NCBI RefSeq assembly: GCF_001752365.1 | Contig: NZ_MEIY01000001.1 | Span: 1,437,044 to 1,501,043, forward strand | DNA from: Marinobacter sp. X15-166B | GTDB taxonomy: Bacteria > Pseudomonadota > Gammaproteobacteria > Pseudomonadales > Oleiphilaceae | Direction of reading: 5' to 3' | Length of the DNA stretch: 64,000 nucleotides | Shown: positions 1 to 8,450 of the stretch, in pieces | How the letters are laid out: every line of letters starts with the position of its first letter | How positions within the stretch are numbered: the first letter of the stretch is position 1 | Notes under the pieces: generated by a model | Databases searched by the model: none | What the model was told of the DNA's origin: nothing | The model's input: the letters and a program-made list of their open reading frames with translations, nothing else | Made by a program: the position numbers and the translations under genes

Positions 1-1
1 C

Positions 2-526
2 CGGGTGGTGGACCCCGAGCGGGCCATCATCCGGGTGGAAAATTACGGCACGGCCACCAGTCAGCTGGCGCAGACCACGCTAAGGTCGGTGCTGGGGAAG
101 CACGATCTCGATGAAATGTTGTCGGAACGCGACCGTCTGAATGCGGACATTCAGGAAATTCTCGATGCCCAGACGGAAGACTGGGGGATCAAAGTCTCCA
201 ATGTGGAGATCAAGCACGTGGATCTGAATGAGAGCATGATCCGTGCTATTGCCCGACAGGCGGAAGCCGAGCGGGAGCGCCGGGCCAAGGTGATCCACGC
301 GGAGGGTGAGTTACAGGCGTCCGTAAAGTTGGTGGAGGCGGCAGAAGTCATGTCAAAAAACTTCGGCGCCATGCAATTACGCTATCTGCAGACGTTGGCG
401 GACATGAGCACCAACAACACGTCTACCATCGTGTTTCCGTTACCCATGGACCTGATCCAGACCTTTGCGGCGCCCGGACCGGCGGCAGCGGGACCGCCAG
501 AGGACCAGCAAGATTCACAGGCATAA
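2..526 (+). CDS. SPFH/band 7 (slipin-like) protein, 3' part
   Basis: The gene enters from outside the window and its frame is open from base 2, so the first visible GTG is not its start. About 174 residues are seen. They begin inside the band 7 domain (RVVDPERA, then RVENY, a slipin hallmark) and run through a long charged helix rich in Ala, Glu and Arg (about residues 75-115). The C-terminus is Pro/Ala-rich and ends QDSQA. Slipins and stomatins are membrane-anchored scaffolds that oligomerise in lipid microdomains, usually beside an NfeD partner. The membrane anchor and any nfeD lie outside the window. The family call is firm; the exact role is not. Confidence 0.85.
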   Translation, partial: RVVDPERAIIRVENYGTATSQLAQTTLRSVLGKHDLDEMLSERDRLNADIQEILDAQTEDWGIKVSNVEIKHVDLNESMIRAIARQAEAERERRAKVIHAEGELQASVKLVEAAEVMSKNFGAMQLRYLQTLADMSTNNTSTIVFPLPMDLIQTFAAPGPAAAGPPEDQQDSQA

Positions 527-530
527 AAAA

Positions 531-551
531 AGCCGGTCGAAATGACCGGCT
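531..551 (-). terminator. Rho-independent terminator of the oprI-like gene
   Basis: A perfect 8-bp stem, AGCCGGTC (531-538) with GACCGGCT (544-551), encloses a 5-base loop. Read on the minus strand it is followed by a run of T (the A-run at 525-530), so it is a canonical terminator for the lipoprotein gene ending at 570. On the plus strand it lies just after the SPFH stop codon and may act for both convergent genes. Confidence 0.85.
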
Positions 552-569
552 TGTTCAGCATGCGCAGAA

Positions 570-848
570 TTACTTCTGGCTGGCACGCTCGAGCATGCGG
601 CGGGCGCGCTCGTTTGCTTCGTCAGCGGAACGCTGAGCTTCTTTGGCCGCAGCCAGCGCCTGCTCGGCAGTCTGCTGCGCAGAACGTGCGGTGCTGGCAG
701 CGTTGTTCGCCGTGTTCATGGCGTTGCTGGCCGTCTGCTCGGCAGAATTGGCAGTGGCCATTGCATCCATACCGTTTTCGTCAGTTGACGCACAACCAGC
801 AGTCAATGCTGTGGCCAGTGCAAACCCTGCAATTGTTAACTTGCGCAT
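570..848 (-). CDS. oprI: OprI/Lpp-family alanine-zipper murein lipoprotein
   Basis: A 92-residue lipoprotein. A signal peptide ends in the lipobox LTAGC, with lipidated Cys19. The mature part is an Ala-rich heptad coiled coil in which small residues recur (TANSAEQTASNA, then EQALAAAKEAQRSADEA). It ends NERARRMLERASQK, closely like Pseudomonas OprI, with a C-terminal Lys available for covalent linkage to peptidoglycan. It ties the outer membrane to the wall. An AGGAG ribosome-binding site precedes the ATG, and a strong terminator follows, as expected for an abundant monocistronic product. The Lpp/OprI assignment is confident. Confidence 0.92.
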   Translation of the reverse strand: MRKLTIAGFALATALTAGCASTDENGMDAMATANSAEQTASNAMNTANNAASTARSAQQTAEQALAAAKEAQRSADEANERARRMLERASQK

Positions 849-988
849 TAGGCATTCTCCTTATTAATAATCTTACTTCCAAAGATCCAGAAGTTACTTA
901 GTTAACATCCAGTCTTACAGGCCGATTACGGCGATAACCACCGGATTCGTAAAACAGTGTAAAACACTATTGGCGGATATGTTAACTC

Positions 989-1018
989 ACTATAGCCATA
1001 TTTTTATCGGCATGACAA
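989..1018 (-). promoter_or_regulatory. Candidate sigma-70 promoter of the oprI-like gene
   Basis: On the minus strand, TTGTCA (1018-1013) and TATAGT (994-989) are separated by 18 bases in an AT-rich stretch, about 140 bases upstream of the lipoprotein start. The hexamers are good but the leader would be long, so other promoters nearer the gene are possible. Confidence 0.4.
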
Positions 1019-1029
1019 TAGCTTAATAA

Positions 1030-1572
1030 TCAGGGCAAAATTTGGATAGGAGTGCCGTCGGCCACCAGCCGCCAGATTTCATCCATCTCGTCATTATTAA
1101 CCGCAATGCAGCCGTCGGTCCAGTCCAGTCCGGCGTATGCGAACGCCAGGTCGCCGGCGTCGTTGGGCAGGCCGTGGATCATGATGCTGCCGCCCGGATT
1201 CAGTCCCCAGGCCCGGGCCAGCGCACGATCCTCATGATTCGGGTAGGAAATGTGAATGGATTTGTAAAACCGGCTGTTGGCATTCCGCCAGTTAAGGATG
1301 TAATCACCCTCAGGCGTGCGGGCGTCGCCCTCGGAAAGTTTGTGGCCCACCGGGTTATCCCCCAGTGAAATCCGGTAACTTTTCACCACCTGGTCCCCGG
1401 CCAGCAGGTACAGGCGACGTTCTTCCTTGCGCACCAGTACCTGATTGATGGGCGGATAAGAATCCAGCGCACCGACGGTCAGTTCCGAGGCCGATGCGCG
1501 CTCGGCTGCGGGCAGGGCCAATACGATCAAGATAGCCAGCAGGGTAAGAATCGGGAACAAACGCACAATCAT
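1030..1572 (-). CDS. Secreted L,D-transpeptidase (YkuD domain)
   Basis: A 180-residue protein with an N-terminal hydrophobic signal (residues 1-28) followed by one YkuD domain. The active-site pattern is visible: His133 in MIHGLPN and the catalytic Cys155 in DWTDGCIAV. Enzymes of this family make 3-3 peptidoglycan cross-links or attach Braun-type lipoproteins to the wall from the periplasmic side. Its position just upstream (in transcription order) of an OprI-type lipoprotein gene suggests a link to lipoprotein anchoring, but that is inference. It lacks the LysM domain of the larger E. coli enzymes and resembles short YafK-like forms. Confidence 0.88.
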   Translation of the reverse strand: MIVRLFPILTLLAILIVLALPAAERASASELTVGALDSYPPINQVLVRKEERRLYLLAGDQVVKSYRISLGDNPVGHKLSEGDARTPEGDYILNWRNANSRFYKSIHISYPNHEDRALARAWGLNPGGSIMIHGLPNDAGDLAFAYAGLDWTDGCIAVNNDEMDEIWRLVADGTPIQILP

Positions 1573-1653
1573 AACTTACCAAAAATTAATCAGTTGGTGG
1601 CGTTTACTAGCATAGACCGCGGTCACCGCGACGCCAGCTCGGCCGGAAACCGG

Positions 1654-3378
1654 TCAGTTTTCCTCACCGATCATTTTCAGGCCCACCTTGGTGACCCGGT
1701 CCGCATCCGTCGCCCGGGCGACCAGGGTCACCTGATCCAGCTCCACCTGGTCACCCACCACCGGGTGGCCTTTGGTCAGTTTGGCAAAGCATTGTGCCAG
1801 TGACAGCTCCGATGGCAGGGTGCCGTCGAGCTGAATGCCGTACACCTGCTCCAGATCACTCAACAGGGCATCGCCGTGCAGCACAAAGTCACCAAAGAAG
1901 CGGCGTTCCGCCAGGTGCTGGGGGATCTGACGACCGCTGAGGGATTTGCCCAGTTCGGTCAGCAGGGAGGGGGTGGCAAACACCGCCAGCACGTCGCCGC
2001 TGGTCACCGCCAGTTGCGGCACGGGGGCGTGGCAGTGAGAGTCCCGGAATACCCCCGCGATGGCGGTGTTCGCCGGCAGCCGCAGCTCACTGAGGGGGGT
2101 GGGCTCCTGCCATTGCGGGCCGCGCAAGGGGAACAGCATGAGTTCATGGTCGCCGGCGTTGGGTACGTTCAGTGGCAGGCGCAGGTCGGGTTCATCGCCC
2201 GCGGGGACTTCCAGCTTGAGTTTGCGGGCCAGGGGGGCCAGCGAGGTGCCCTGCACCAGCAGCGACACCAGCACCACAAAAAAAGCAATGTGGAACAACA
2301 GCTGGGCTTCCGGAAGACCGGCCATGATCGGGAAGAGCGCAAGGACAATCGGCACCGCGCCCCGGAGCCCGACCCAGCAGATGAAGAACAGCTCGCGGCG
2401 GTTGAATCCGAAGGGCCAGATGGTGGTCAGCACCGCCACCGGGCGGATCACAAAGATCATCGCCAGCGACAGCACCAGGGCACCGCCGGCCACCGGGATC
2501 ATTTCGGAAGGGGTGATCAGCAGACCCAGAATCAGGAACAGCGACAGCTGGGCCAGCCAGGCCAGACCGTCGTGTACCTGCAGAATCATCGGCATCATGC
2601 GCACCGGCCGGTTGCCAATGACCACGCCGGCCAGATAAATGGCGAGGAAGCCACTGCCCTCGATGCTGTTGGTGGCCGCAAACAGCGCCATACCGGCGGC
2701 CGCTACCAGCAACGGGTACATGGCCGGCATGAGGCGCATCCGGTTGGTGACGCTGACAATCAGCAGGCCGCCTGCAACCCCCATGACGCTGCCGATGCCA
2801 AACTGTTTGACCAGCATCAGCAGGCCTTCCCAGCCCTGGGTCAGCTGCTCATCACTGATCAGCGTCACCAGCATCACCGTCAGAAAAATGGCCATGGGGT
2901 CGTTGCTGCCCGACTCGATTTCCAGAGTGGCACTGACCCGCTCGTTCAGGTTAAGCCCCCGGCCCTGCAGTAACGAAAACACCGCGGCGGCATCGGTTGA
3001 GGAAATGATGGCCCCCACCAGCAAAGCGGTCATCCAGTGCAGCTCAAACACCCAGTAAGCCACCAGCGCGGCACCAATAGCGGTGATGAACACCCCGATG
3101 GTGGCCAGCAATAACGCCGGCCGCAGGCCCACGCGGAAGGTAGCGGCGCGGGTACGCATGCCACCGTCCAGCAGAATGACCGCCAGCGCCAGGTTGCCGA
3201 TCAAAAACGCCAGCTGAAAATCATCAAACACCACGCCCCCGGGGCCGTCTTCCCCCGCAAGCATGCCGACGGCCAGAAAGATCAACAGAACGGGCATACC
3301 CAGCCTGCTGGACAGCGGGCTCAAGATGATGCTGATGACCAGCATCAGGGCACCAATCAGCATAAGGATTGGATCCAT
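1654..3378 (-). CDS. nhaP2: CPA1-family potassium/proton antiporter
   Basis: A 574-residue inner-membrane antiporter, matching the usual length of NhaP2/CvrA (about 578). Residues 1-390 form roughly 12 hydrophobic segments with the CPA1 signatures (LLDGGMRT, ISSTDAAAVF, ESGSNDPMA). A TrkA-C-like regulatory domain lies at about 400-485 and a CorC/HlyC transporter-associated domain at about 490-570. It probably exports K+ in exchange for protons and so helps cytoplasmic K+ and pH control. It lies 70 bases after the NDH-2 gene on the same strand and may be co-transcribed with it. Confidence 0.88.
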   Translation of the reverse strand: MDPILMLIGALMLVISIILSPLSSRLGMPVLLIFLAVGMLAGEDGPGGVVFDDFQLAFLIGNLALAVILLDGGMRTRAATFRVGLRPALLLATIGVFITAIGAALVAYWVFELHWMTALLVGAIISSTDAAAVFSLLQGRGLNLNERVSATLEIESGSNDPMAIFLTVMLVTLISDEQLTQGWEGLLMLVKQFGIGSVMGVAGGLLIVSVTNRMRLMPAMYPLLVAAAGMALFAATNSIEGSGFLAIYLAGVVIGNRPVRMMPMILQVHDGLAWLAQLSLFLILGLLITPSEMIPVAGGALVLSLAMIFVIRPVAVLTTIWPFGFNRRELFFICWVGLRGAVPIVLALFPIMAGLPEAQLLFHIAFFVVLVSLLVQGTSLAPLARKLKLEVPAGDEPDLRLPLNVPNAGDHELMLFPLRGPQWQEPTPLSELRLPANTAIAGVFRDSHCHAPVPQLAVTSGDVLAVFATPSLLTELGKSLSGRQIPQHLAERRFFGDFVLHGDALLSDLEQVYGIQLDGTLPSELSLAQCFAKLTKGHPVVGDQVELDQVTLVARATDADRVTKVGLKMIGEEN

Positions 3379-3448
3379 GGTGTCTCCTGTAACAAATGTG
3401 TGAAGCGCCCCGCGGGCGTCCTGTACCGCGGGCAGGCCGAGCCGCGGG

Positions 3449-4759
3449 TCAGTGCAATTTCAGACGGGGGTGCATGGCCCGGTTCACCTTGTCCAGCAGC
3501 CAGATGATGCCGGCCCGCAGCACCCCATGCAGAGTGACCTGATGCATGCGATACAGGGATACGTAGAACAGCCGCGCAATCTTGCCTTCGATATACATAC
3601 TGCGGCGCGACAGATTGCCCATCAGGTTACCCACGGCGGTGTAGTGACTGAAATTGATCAGCGACCCGTGGTCTTTGTAAACAAAGGCGACCGGTTGTTT
3701 GTCCGCCAGGCGGTGCAGCAGCGTTTTCGCCAGGGCGGTGGCCTGCTGATGCGCCGCCTGGGCCCGCGGCGGTACCGGACGGTCCGAGCCCGGCTGGGGG
3801 CAGGCGGCGCAATCGCCGAACGCAAATATATCCGTATCCCGGGTGGTTTGCAGATACTGATCCACCACCAGCTGGTTGCCCCGGTTGGTTTCGAGACCGT
3901 CCAGGTCGGTCAGAAACGCCGGTGCCTTGATGCCTGCCGCCCAGATGGTCATCGCCGATGGCCGCTGGGTGCCGTCTTTCATCACAATGCTGTCGGGTTT
4001 GATTTCACTCACCGGCTGCCCGGTGAGCACCTGCACCTGTTGGCGCTGTAATTCGCGGGTTGCCGCCGTCGACAGGCGATCCGGCAACGCCGGCAGGATG
4101 CGGTCGGCGGCTTCGATCACGGTGATGCTGACGTCTTCGGGGCGCAGGTGACTCATGCCGTAGATGGGCAGTTCCCGCGACGCCAGCCGCAACTCGGCGG
4201 CCAGCTCCACCCCGGTAGCGCCTGCGCCAATGATGGTAATGGGCAGGTCGTGGGGCCGGCCCTCGCGGGCGTCGTAGTTTTTACGCTGAAACGCGTTCAG
4301 CATCAGTTTATGAAACCTGCGCGCCTGTTCGAGGCTGTCGAGAAACAGGCAGTGCTGCTGGGCACCCGGGGTGCCAAAGTCATTGGCTTTGCTACCCACC
4401 GCGATCACCAGGGTGTCGTATTCCACCCGGCGCTCCGGTACGACTTCGCTGCCGTCCGCGTCGTGAATCGGCAGCAGGGTGATGGTTTTCTGCTTGCGGT
4501 CGATGCCGCCCATCCGCCCCATGCGGAATTCGAAGTGGTGCTGGCGGGCGTGAGCGCGGTAATTCACCTCATTGGTGCCAACGTCCAGGGAGCCGGCAGC
4601 CACTTCGTGCAGCAGGGGCTTCCAGACATGGGTGAGGACCGCATCAATGAGAGTGATGCGGGCTTTGCGTTTTTTGCCCAGGGTTTTTCCCAGCCGGGTA
4701 ACCAGCTCGAGACCGCCGGCACCACCGCCGACAACAACAATATGGTGCTGATGTTCCAT
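3449..4759 (-). CDS. ndh: Type II NADH dehydrogenase (NDH-2)
   Basis: A 436-residue FAD/NAD oxidoreductase, close to E. coli Ndh (434). The FAD-binding dinucleotide fold is at the N-terminus (VVVGGGAGGLE), and the NAD-binding fold is near residue 175 (ITIIGAGATGVELAAEL). The WKPLLHEVAAG segment and a FAFGDCAA motif are typical of NDH-2. The C-terminus is amphipathic (VNRAMHPRLKLH) and fits peripheral attachment to the inner membrane. It would pass electrons from NADH to quinone without pumping protons. The start at 4759 puts the GxGxxG motif at the usual distance from the N-terminus. Confidence 0.9.
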   Translation of the reverse strand: MEHQHHIVVVGGGAGGLELVTRLGKTLGKKRKARITLIDAVLTHVWKPLLHEVAAGSLDVGTNEVNYRAHARQHHFEFRMGRMGGIDRKQKTITLLPIHDADGSEVVPERRVEYDTLVIAVGSKANDFGTPGAQQHCLFLDSLEQARRFHKLMLNAFQRKNYDAREGRPHDLPITIIGAGATGVELAAELRLASRELPIYGMSHLRPEDVSITVIEAADRILPALPDRLSTAATRELQRQQVQVLTGQPVSEIKPDSIVMKDGTQRPSAMTIWAAGIKAPAFLTDLDGLETNRGNQLVVDQYLQTTRDTDIFAFGDCAACPQPGSDRPVPPRAQAAHQQATALAKTLLHRLADKQPVAFVYKDHGSLINFSHYTAVGNLMGNLSRRSMYIEGKIARLFYVSLYRMHQVTLHGVLRAGIIWLLDKVNRAMHPRLKLH

Positions 4760-4937
4760 GATTCAAGGCCCAGTAAGTAAAGACAGCCAAACATTCTGCC
4801 TGCCAGAACGCTTGGCTTTCTTCACTGTTTCCTTTGCGGCCGCACTATGCTACCGCCCCGGGGGAATCGGGACAACGCAATCCCGGCGGCGGCACCGCTT
4901 TATTGTCGTTCTTCGGAAGGGAGCACCGAATCCGGGG

Positions 4938-5726
4938 TCAGCCGGCAATCAGGGGAGGTCTTTGGCTGGCGGGCGCCCAGGGAATGGTGCGGTAATCGAA
5001 TCCGGCTTCCAGGGTGGGTTTGATGATCTGGAAATAGGGCGAGGCGTCAAAATCCCGGGGCACAAACAGAAAGTGCGCGCGGATGTGATAGATCTCTTTT
5101 TTGCACGCCACACAGTTGGGGTCGTCAGACGGCAGCAGCTCAATATCCGGCAGTATCGGGTAGTGGACCTGCTGGAACGCCTGGGCGATCAGGGTTGAAC
5201 AGATGGCGCGCGTGGGGTCGCCGCTGCCGAGCACAAGCATGCGGCGGCGAAAGCGCGTCGGTACCGGGGGGGTGGGCAACAGATAGCGCAGCAGATCAAA
5301 CACGTTGCGCATATCGTATTGTTGCCCGAGCCGGTTGATCGCATATCGGACGACCTCGGCGAGGGCGTCGCGGTCGAGCCCGACCGGGCGGCAGATGCGG
5401 GTGTGGAGGTTGCGGTAAAAACTCAGCGGCACGGCGCGGATGCCTTCCTCCAGATCCGCTTCGATCAGCATATGCTCGCCGCTGACCTGTCCGGAGAACT
5501 CGGGTATCCGGTTGCCCACGTAGAGCGCGGCGTGCGACCAGGTGGACTGGGTCAGGTACTTGATGGCCACACTGACGCGGGTATCACCCTCGACCAGCAG
5601 CACATCGCCGGGTTGCAGGGTGTCTTTCAGCAGATCGAAATTGACCGTCTGCGCGGACGTTGTGGCAATGCGCTTGGTCAGAAACGAGGCCAGCCACTGA
5701 GACAACCACTTACGCATAATGTTCAT
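4938..5726 (-). CDS. YiiX/YebB-like NlpC/P60-family cysteine hydrolase
   Basis: A 262-residue protein with the circularly permuted papain-like fold of the YiiX group. It shows LKPGDVLLVEG-like text near residue 40 (QPGDVLLVEG), the catalytic His65 in STWSHAALYVG, an acidic ligand around Glu89, and the likely nucleophile Cys176 in AICSTLIAQAF. No clear signal peptide is present, although the N-terminus is amphipathic (WLSQWLASFL). A CVAC pair occurs near residue 210. Members are thought to hydrolyse peptides or lipids; the substrate is unknown. Monocistronic, divergent from the PEBP gene. Confidence 0.75.
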   Translation of the reverse strand: MNIMRKWLSQWLASFLTKRIATTSAQTVNFDLLKDTLQPGDVLLVEGDTRVSVAIKYLTQSTWSHAALYVGNRIPEFSGQVSGEHMLIEADLEEGIRAVPLSFYRNLHTRICRPVGLDRDALAEVVRYAINRLGQQYDMRNVFDLLRYLLPTPPVPTRFRRRMLVLGSGDPTRAICSTLIAQAFQQVHYPILPDIELLPSDDPNCVACKKEIYHIRAHFLFVPRDFDASPYFQIIKPTLEAGFDYRTIPWAPASQRPPLIAG

Positions 5727-5823
5727 ACCCTCAAAGTTCGTGATTCTGCTACTCTAGACTGTACAGCAAACCCATTATTACACCCCAGTGTGTTGTAGCA
5801 GCATAGGTTATGAGGAGTGACCC

Positions 5824-6447
5824 GTGAAAATCAGCGTTAGCGGCATTCAAGACGGCCAGCCGGTACCCGAACGGTATGCTTTCGGTGTGTACAACGAAGC
5901 CGATCGTATGAGCTTCGGCCCCAACAGAAACCCCGAAGTGAGCTGGGATCAGGTACCGGCTGGCACCCAAAGTTTTGTGGTCATGATGTTTGACCCCGAT
6001 GTGCCCAGCGTTGCGGACGATGTCAACAAAGAAGGACGGGTGGTGTCGAAAACCCTCCCGCGGGTCGACTTTTTTCACTGGCTGCTGATCGACATTCCGG
6101 CCAGTGTGCGCCGCATCCCGGAAGGTGAGGACAGCGACGGGGTTACCCCCAAGGGCAAGCCTCAGGAAGGCGGCCCGGTGGGAGTACGCGGCATCAACAA
6201 TTTCACTCAGTTCCTCGCCGGTAATCCGGATATGGCGGGTACCTACGCCGGTTATGACGGCCCGTGCCCACCCTGGAACGATGAACTCATGCACCACTAC
6301 CATTTTGAAGTGTACGCTTTGGACGTTGACAGTCTGGGACTGAGCGGTGAGTTTGATGGCGCCGCCGTGCGGAAAGCCATGCAAGGTCACGTGCTGGCCA
6401 GTGCCAGGGTTACCGGCACCTACACGCTGAACCCGGATTTGCGCTGA
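5824..6447 (+). CDS. YbhB/YbcL-family Raf-kinase-inhibitor-like (PEBP) protein
   Basis: A 207-residue soluble protein starting at GTG, chosen because GAGGAG (5812-5817) sits 6 bases upstream. Family features visible are FGPNRNPEVSW near residue 35, the ligand-pocket text MMFDPDVPS, DFFHWLLIDIP, the GYDGPCPPW segment and the HHYHFEVYALD strand. These proteins bind anionic ligands such as phosphates. Their bacterial function is unsettled. It stands alone in a short divergent region. Confidence 0.85.
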   Translation: MKISVSGIQDGQPVPERYAFGVYNEADRMSFGPNRNPEVSWDQVPAGTQSFVVMMFDPDVPSVADDVNKEGRVVSKTLPRVDFFHWLLIDIPASVRRIPEGEDSDGVTPKGKPQEGGPVGVRGINNFTQFLAGNPDMAGTYAGYDGPCPPWNDELMHHYHFEVYALDVDSLGLSGEFDGAAVRKAMQGHVLASARVTGTYTLNPDLR

Positions 6448-6494
6448 CCGGCGGGCCCGGATTGGCTGCGGTGCTCATTACTTGCGCCGCAAGG

Positions 6495-6522
6495 TGTAAT
6501 GGATAGTGGTTTCGGGTGTCTG
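6495..6522 (+). promoter_or_regulatory. Candidate ECF-type promoter, copy 1
   Basis: TGTAAT (6495-6500), 16 bases, then TGTCTG (6517-6522), each preceded by G, about 60 bases before the Cys-rich cytochrome start. The same arrangement (TGTAAC, 16 bases, TGTCCA) precedes the gene at 9235. An ECF sigma/anti-sigma pair lies between them. The shared motif is seen; its use by that sigma factor is inferred. Confidence 0.45.
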
Positions 6523-6582
6523 AGAAAGGTAGCGCCAGGTATTTTGTGGCGACCACAACAACTCGAACCGTGGAGAACGATC

Positions 6583-7398
6583 ATGGCTACTATCCATCCC
6601 TTACGGCTGGCCATCAAGGCCGGCCACACGCAACGGCATCATCACACCGGCTGGTGGTCTGCCGCCGTGATGACCGCGCTGCTGGGCAGTGGGGGCGCGC
6701 TGGCTGCGCCCTGTAACCCGTGTTCGCCCTGCAAGGGCCAGTGTCGTGCCAGCGCCCAGTGTAAAGCCCAATGCAAGGCTGCCTGCAGCCCGGCCAAAGT
6801 GAAACATCCCTGCGCGGTGAAAAATCCGTGCGCCACCAAGAACCCCTGCGCGGCGGGCGGTAACCCGTGTGCAGCCAAAGGTCAGTGCGCTGCCCAGCCC
6901 AATCCCTGTGCGCTGAAAAATCCGTGTGCCAGCAAAAATCCTTGCGCCAGCAAGAACCCTTGTGCCACCAACCCCTGTGCCACCAAAGGAGGCTGCAACC
7001 CCTGTGCCGCCAAGGGCCAGTGCGCCGCCCAGCCCAACCCTTGTGCGGCCAAGCGGGTGACCCGTCCGGACAACTATCAGGCGTACAGCGGTGACCCGGA
7101 CGCCCTGTTGCAACGGGGCGAGCAACTGTTCGCCGACACCAGTCTGAGCAGCAATGGGCTGGCGTGCGCCACCTGCCATATGGAGGGCGCCGGCTATAAG
7201 GCCACCTTTGCCGAGGCTTACCCTCACACGGTGGCCATGGCCAGGGACATTTTCGGTATGGAGCAGGTGCATCTGGATGAAATGATTCAGGTGTGCATGG
7301 TACAGCCGATGGCCGCGCAGCCCTTTGCCTGGGACAGCATGGAGCTGGCGGCGTTGACCGCGTACATGGAACAGGTGCAGCAGGAGGTAACCCGGTGA
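6583..7398 (+). CDS. Secreted Cys-rich NPCA-repeat protein with C-terminal cytochrome c domain
   Basis: The start was set at ATG 6583, preceded by GGAGA, giving 271 residues. Residues 1-41 look like a signal peptide ending in GGALAA. Residues 44-154 hold 21 cysteines in a low-complexity repeat: units of NPCA separated by K, AK, SK or TK, plus GQC units. The module NPCAAKGQCAAQPNPCA occurs twice. Residues 160-271 form a small cytochrome c-like domain with one haem motif, CATCH (195-199). I recognise the haem domain but not the repeat region, which could bind soft metals (metallothionein- or bufferin-like) or be cross-linked by disulfides. It overlaps nothing and is followed after 1 base by the His-rich gene, so the two are almost certainly co-transcribed. 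Confidence 0.8.
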   Translation: MATIHPLRLAIKAGHTQRHHHTGWWSAAVMTALLGSGGALAAPCNPCSPCKGQCRASAQCKAQCKAACSPAKVKHPCAVKNPCATKNPCAAGGNPCAAKGQCAAQPNPCALKNPCASKNPCASKNPCATNPCATKGGCNPCAAKGQCAAQPNPCAAKRVTRPDNYQAYSGDPDALLQRGEQLFADTSLSSNGLACATCHMEGAGYKATFAEAYPHTVAMARDIFGMEQVHLDEMIQVCMVQPMAAQPFAWDSMELAALTAYMEQVQQEVTR

Positions 7399-7399
7399 C

Positions 7400-8137
7400 A
7401 TGAAGAATGCCCTGCCTGAAATCGCGGTTGTTGGCCCGGAGGCGCTGACCGAGCGTCGCCTGCGGGCCAGCCTCGAGGCCATTGCGGAGATGCGCGAGTG
7501 TTACCGGGTGCTGGCAAAGGCCGGTCTGAACATCGTGGGTGAGGTGCTCAAGGGGCAGGGGCCGTTTTACCAGATGGACCACTACCCCAAAGACGATGTC
7601 TACGACCGCGAGTTTCACTCGCAGTATTATTACCACGCCCACCGCGACGATCACGATGAGCACGGTCATTTTCACCTGTTTGTGCGCGACGCTGCCATAC
7701 CCGCCGGGCTTGCACCACTGGCCGGGCCCGCCGGGGACGCCCGGGTCGCCCATCTGGTGGCGATTGCCATGGATGCCTGGGGATTTCCGGTCGAGTTGTT
7801 TGCCGTCAACCGCTGGGTTACCGACGAAAGCTGGTTCGCCGCCGACGCGGTGATTGCCCTGCTGGACGCATTTAAAGTGGATCACGCCTCCCCCAGCTGG
7901 CCGGTAAACCGGTGGTTGACCGCGATGGTGCGCTGTTACCGCCCGCAGATAGAGGCGCTGATTCGCCACCGGGAGGCAGTGATTGCGGCCCACGCCGATC
8001 GGCCGCTGACGGAAGTGCTGGAGGATCGTACTCTGGAAACCACCGGTTCGCTGCTGGTGGATACCGACGCCTGGCAGGCGAGTCTGGAGACCGAGCTGGC
8101 GCGTCGCGGGTCAGTGTCGCGCCTGGCTGAGTCGTGA
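7400..8137 (+). CDS. Conserved hypothetical protein with His-rich motif (possibly DUF6969)
   Basis: A 245-residue cytoplasmic-looking protein with no signal or membrane segment. A His/Asp/Tyr-rich patch at residues 61-92 stands out (His61, 73, 79, 81, 85, 88, 90, 92; text YYYHAHRDD then EHGHFHLF), which looks like a metal-binding site. Conserved-looking text GEVLKGQGPFYQMDHYPKD precedes it. I think it belongs to the family called DUF6969, from memory and with low certainty. Its ATG follows the cytochrome stop by 1 base, with AGGAGG upstream inside the previous gene, so it is translated from the same message. Function unknown; a role with the Cys-rich partner is inferred. Confidence 0.65.
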   Translation: MKNALPEIAVVGPEALTERRLRASLEAIAEMRECYRVLAKAGLNIVGEVLKGQGPFYQMDHYPKDDVYDREFHSQYYYHAHRDDHDEHGHFHLFVRDAAIPAGLAPLAGPAGDARVAHLVAIAMDAWGFPVELFAVNRWVTDESWFAADAVIALLDAFKVDHASPSWPVNRWLTAMVRCYRPQIEALIRHREAVIAAHADRPLTEVLEDRTLETTGSLLVDTDAWQASLETELARRGSVSRLAES

Positions 8138-8195
8138 GCCCGCTGAGCGCCTGAGAGCCCGGGCAAGCAGCTGCGGGGGGTGAAGGGTCGGCACC

Positions 8196-8450
8196 CTAGG
8201 GGTCTTCCCGGGCCTGGAGCTCCCGTTCGATGGCACTGTCCAGCCGCTGCAAATAGTGCGGGTCCACCCCCTGTGCGCTGAGGTGGCTGTGGTGGCGCAA
8301 CAGGGCGATGCTGGCGCGCAAGTTGCTCACAAACCGGCGACAGTGACGGCACATCAACAGGTGCATTTTGATGGCGACAGTGTCGGCCCGGCCAAGCTGG
8401 CCTTCGACGTAGTCGCTCGCGCTGCGGGCGAGATCTCGGCACATTAACAT
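8196..8450 (-). CDS. Zinc-finger (zf-HC2-like) anti-sigma factor
   Basis: An 84-residue protein with the HxxxCxxC zinc-binding anti-sigma signature: His30, Cys34 and Cys37 in MHLLMCRHCRRF. There is no transmembrane segment, so it would be a soluble, ZAS-type anti-sigma factor, a class that often senses oxidants or metals by zinc loss. Its ATG overlaps the end of the sigma gene (ATGTTAATG), showing translational coupling. An internal ATG at 8444 is an alternative start. Confidence 0.8.
   Translation of the reverse strand: MLMCRDLARSASDYVEGQLGRADTVAIKMHLLMCRHCRRFVSNLRASIALLRHHSHLSAQGVDPHYLQRLDSAIERELQAREDP

Noticed and set aside
6601-7993. Long open frames on the minus strand (up to 459 codons) opposite the Cys-rich cytochrome and its partner.
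   Set aside because: They mirror the GC-rich repeat codons, lack ribosome-binding sites and family text, and the plus-strand genes are convincing.
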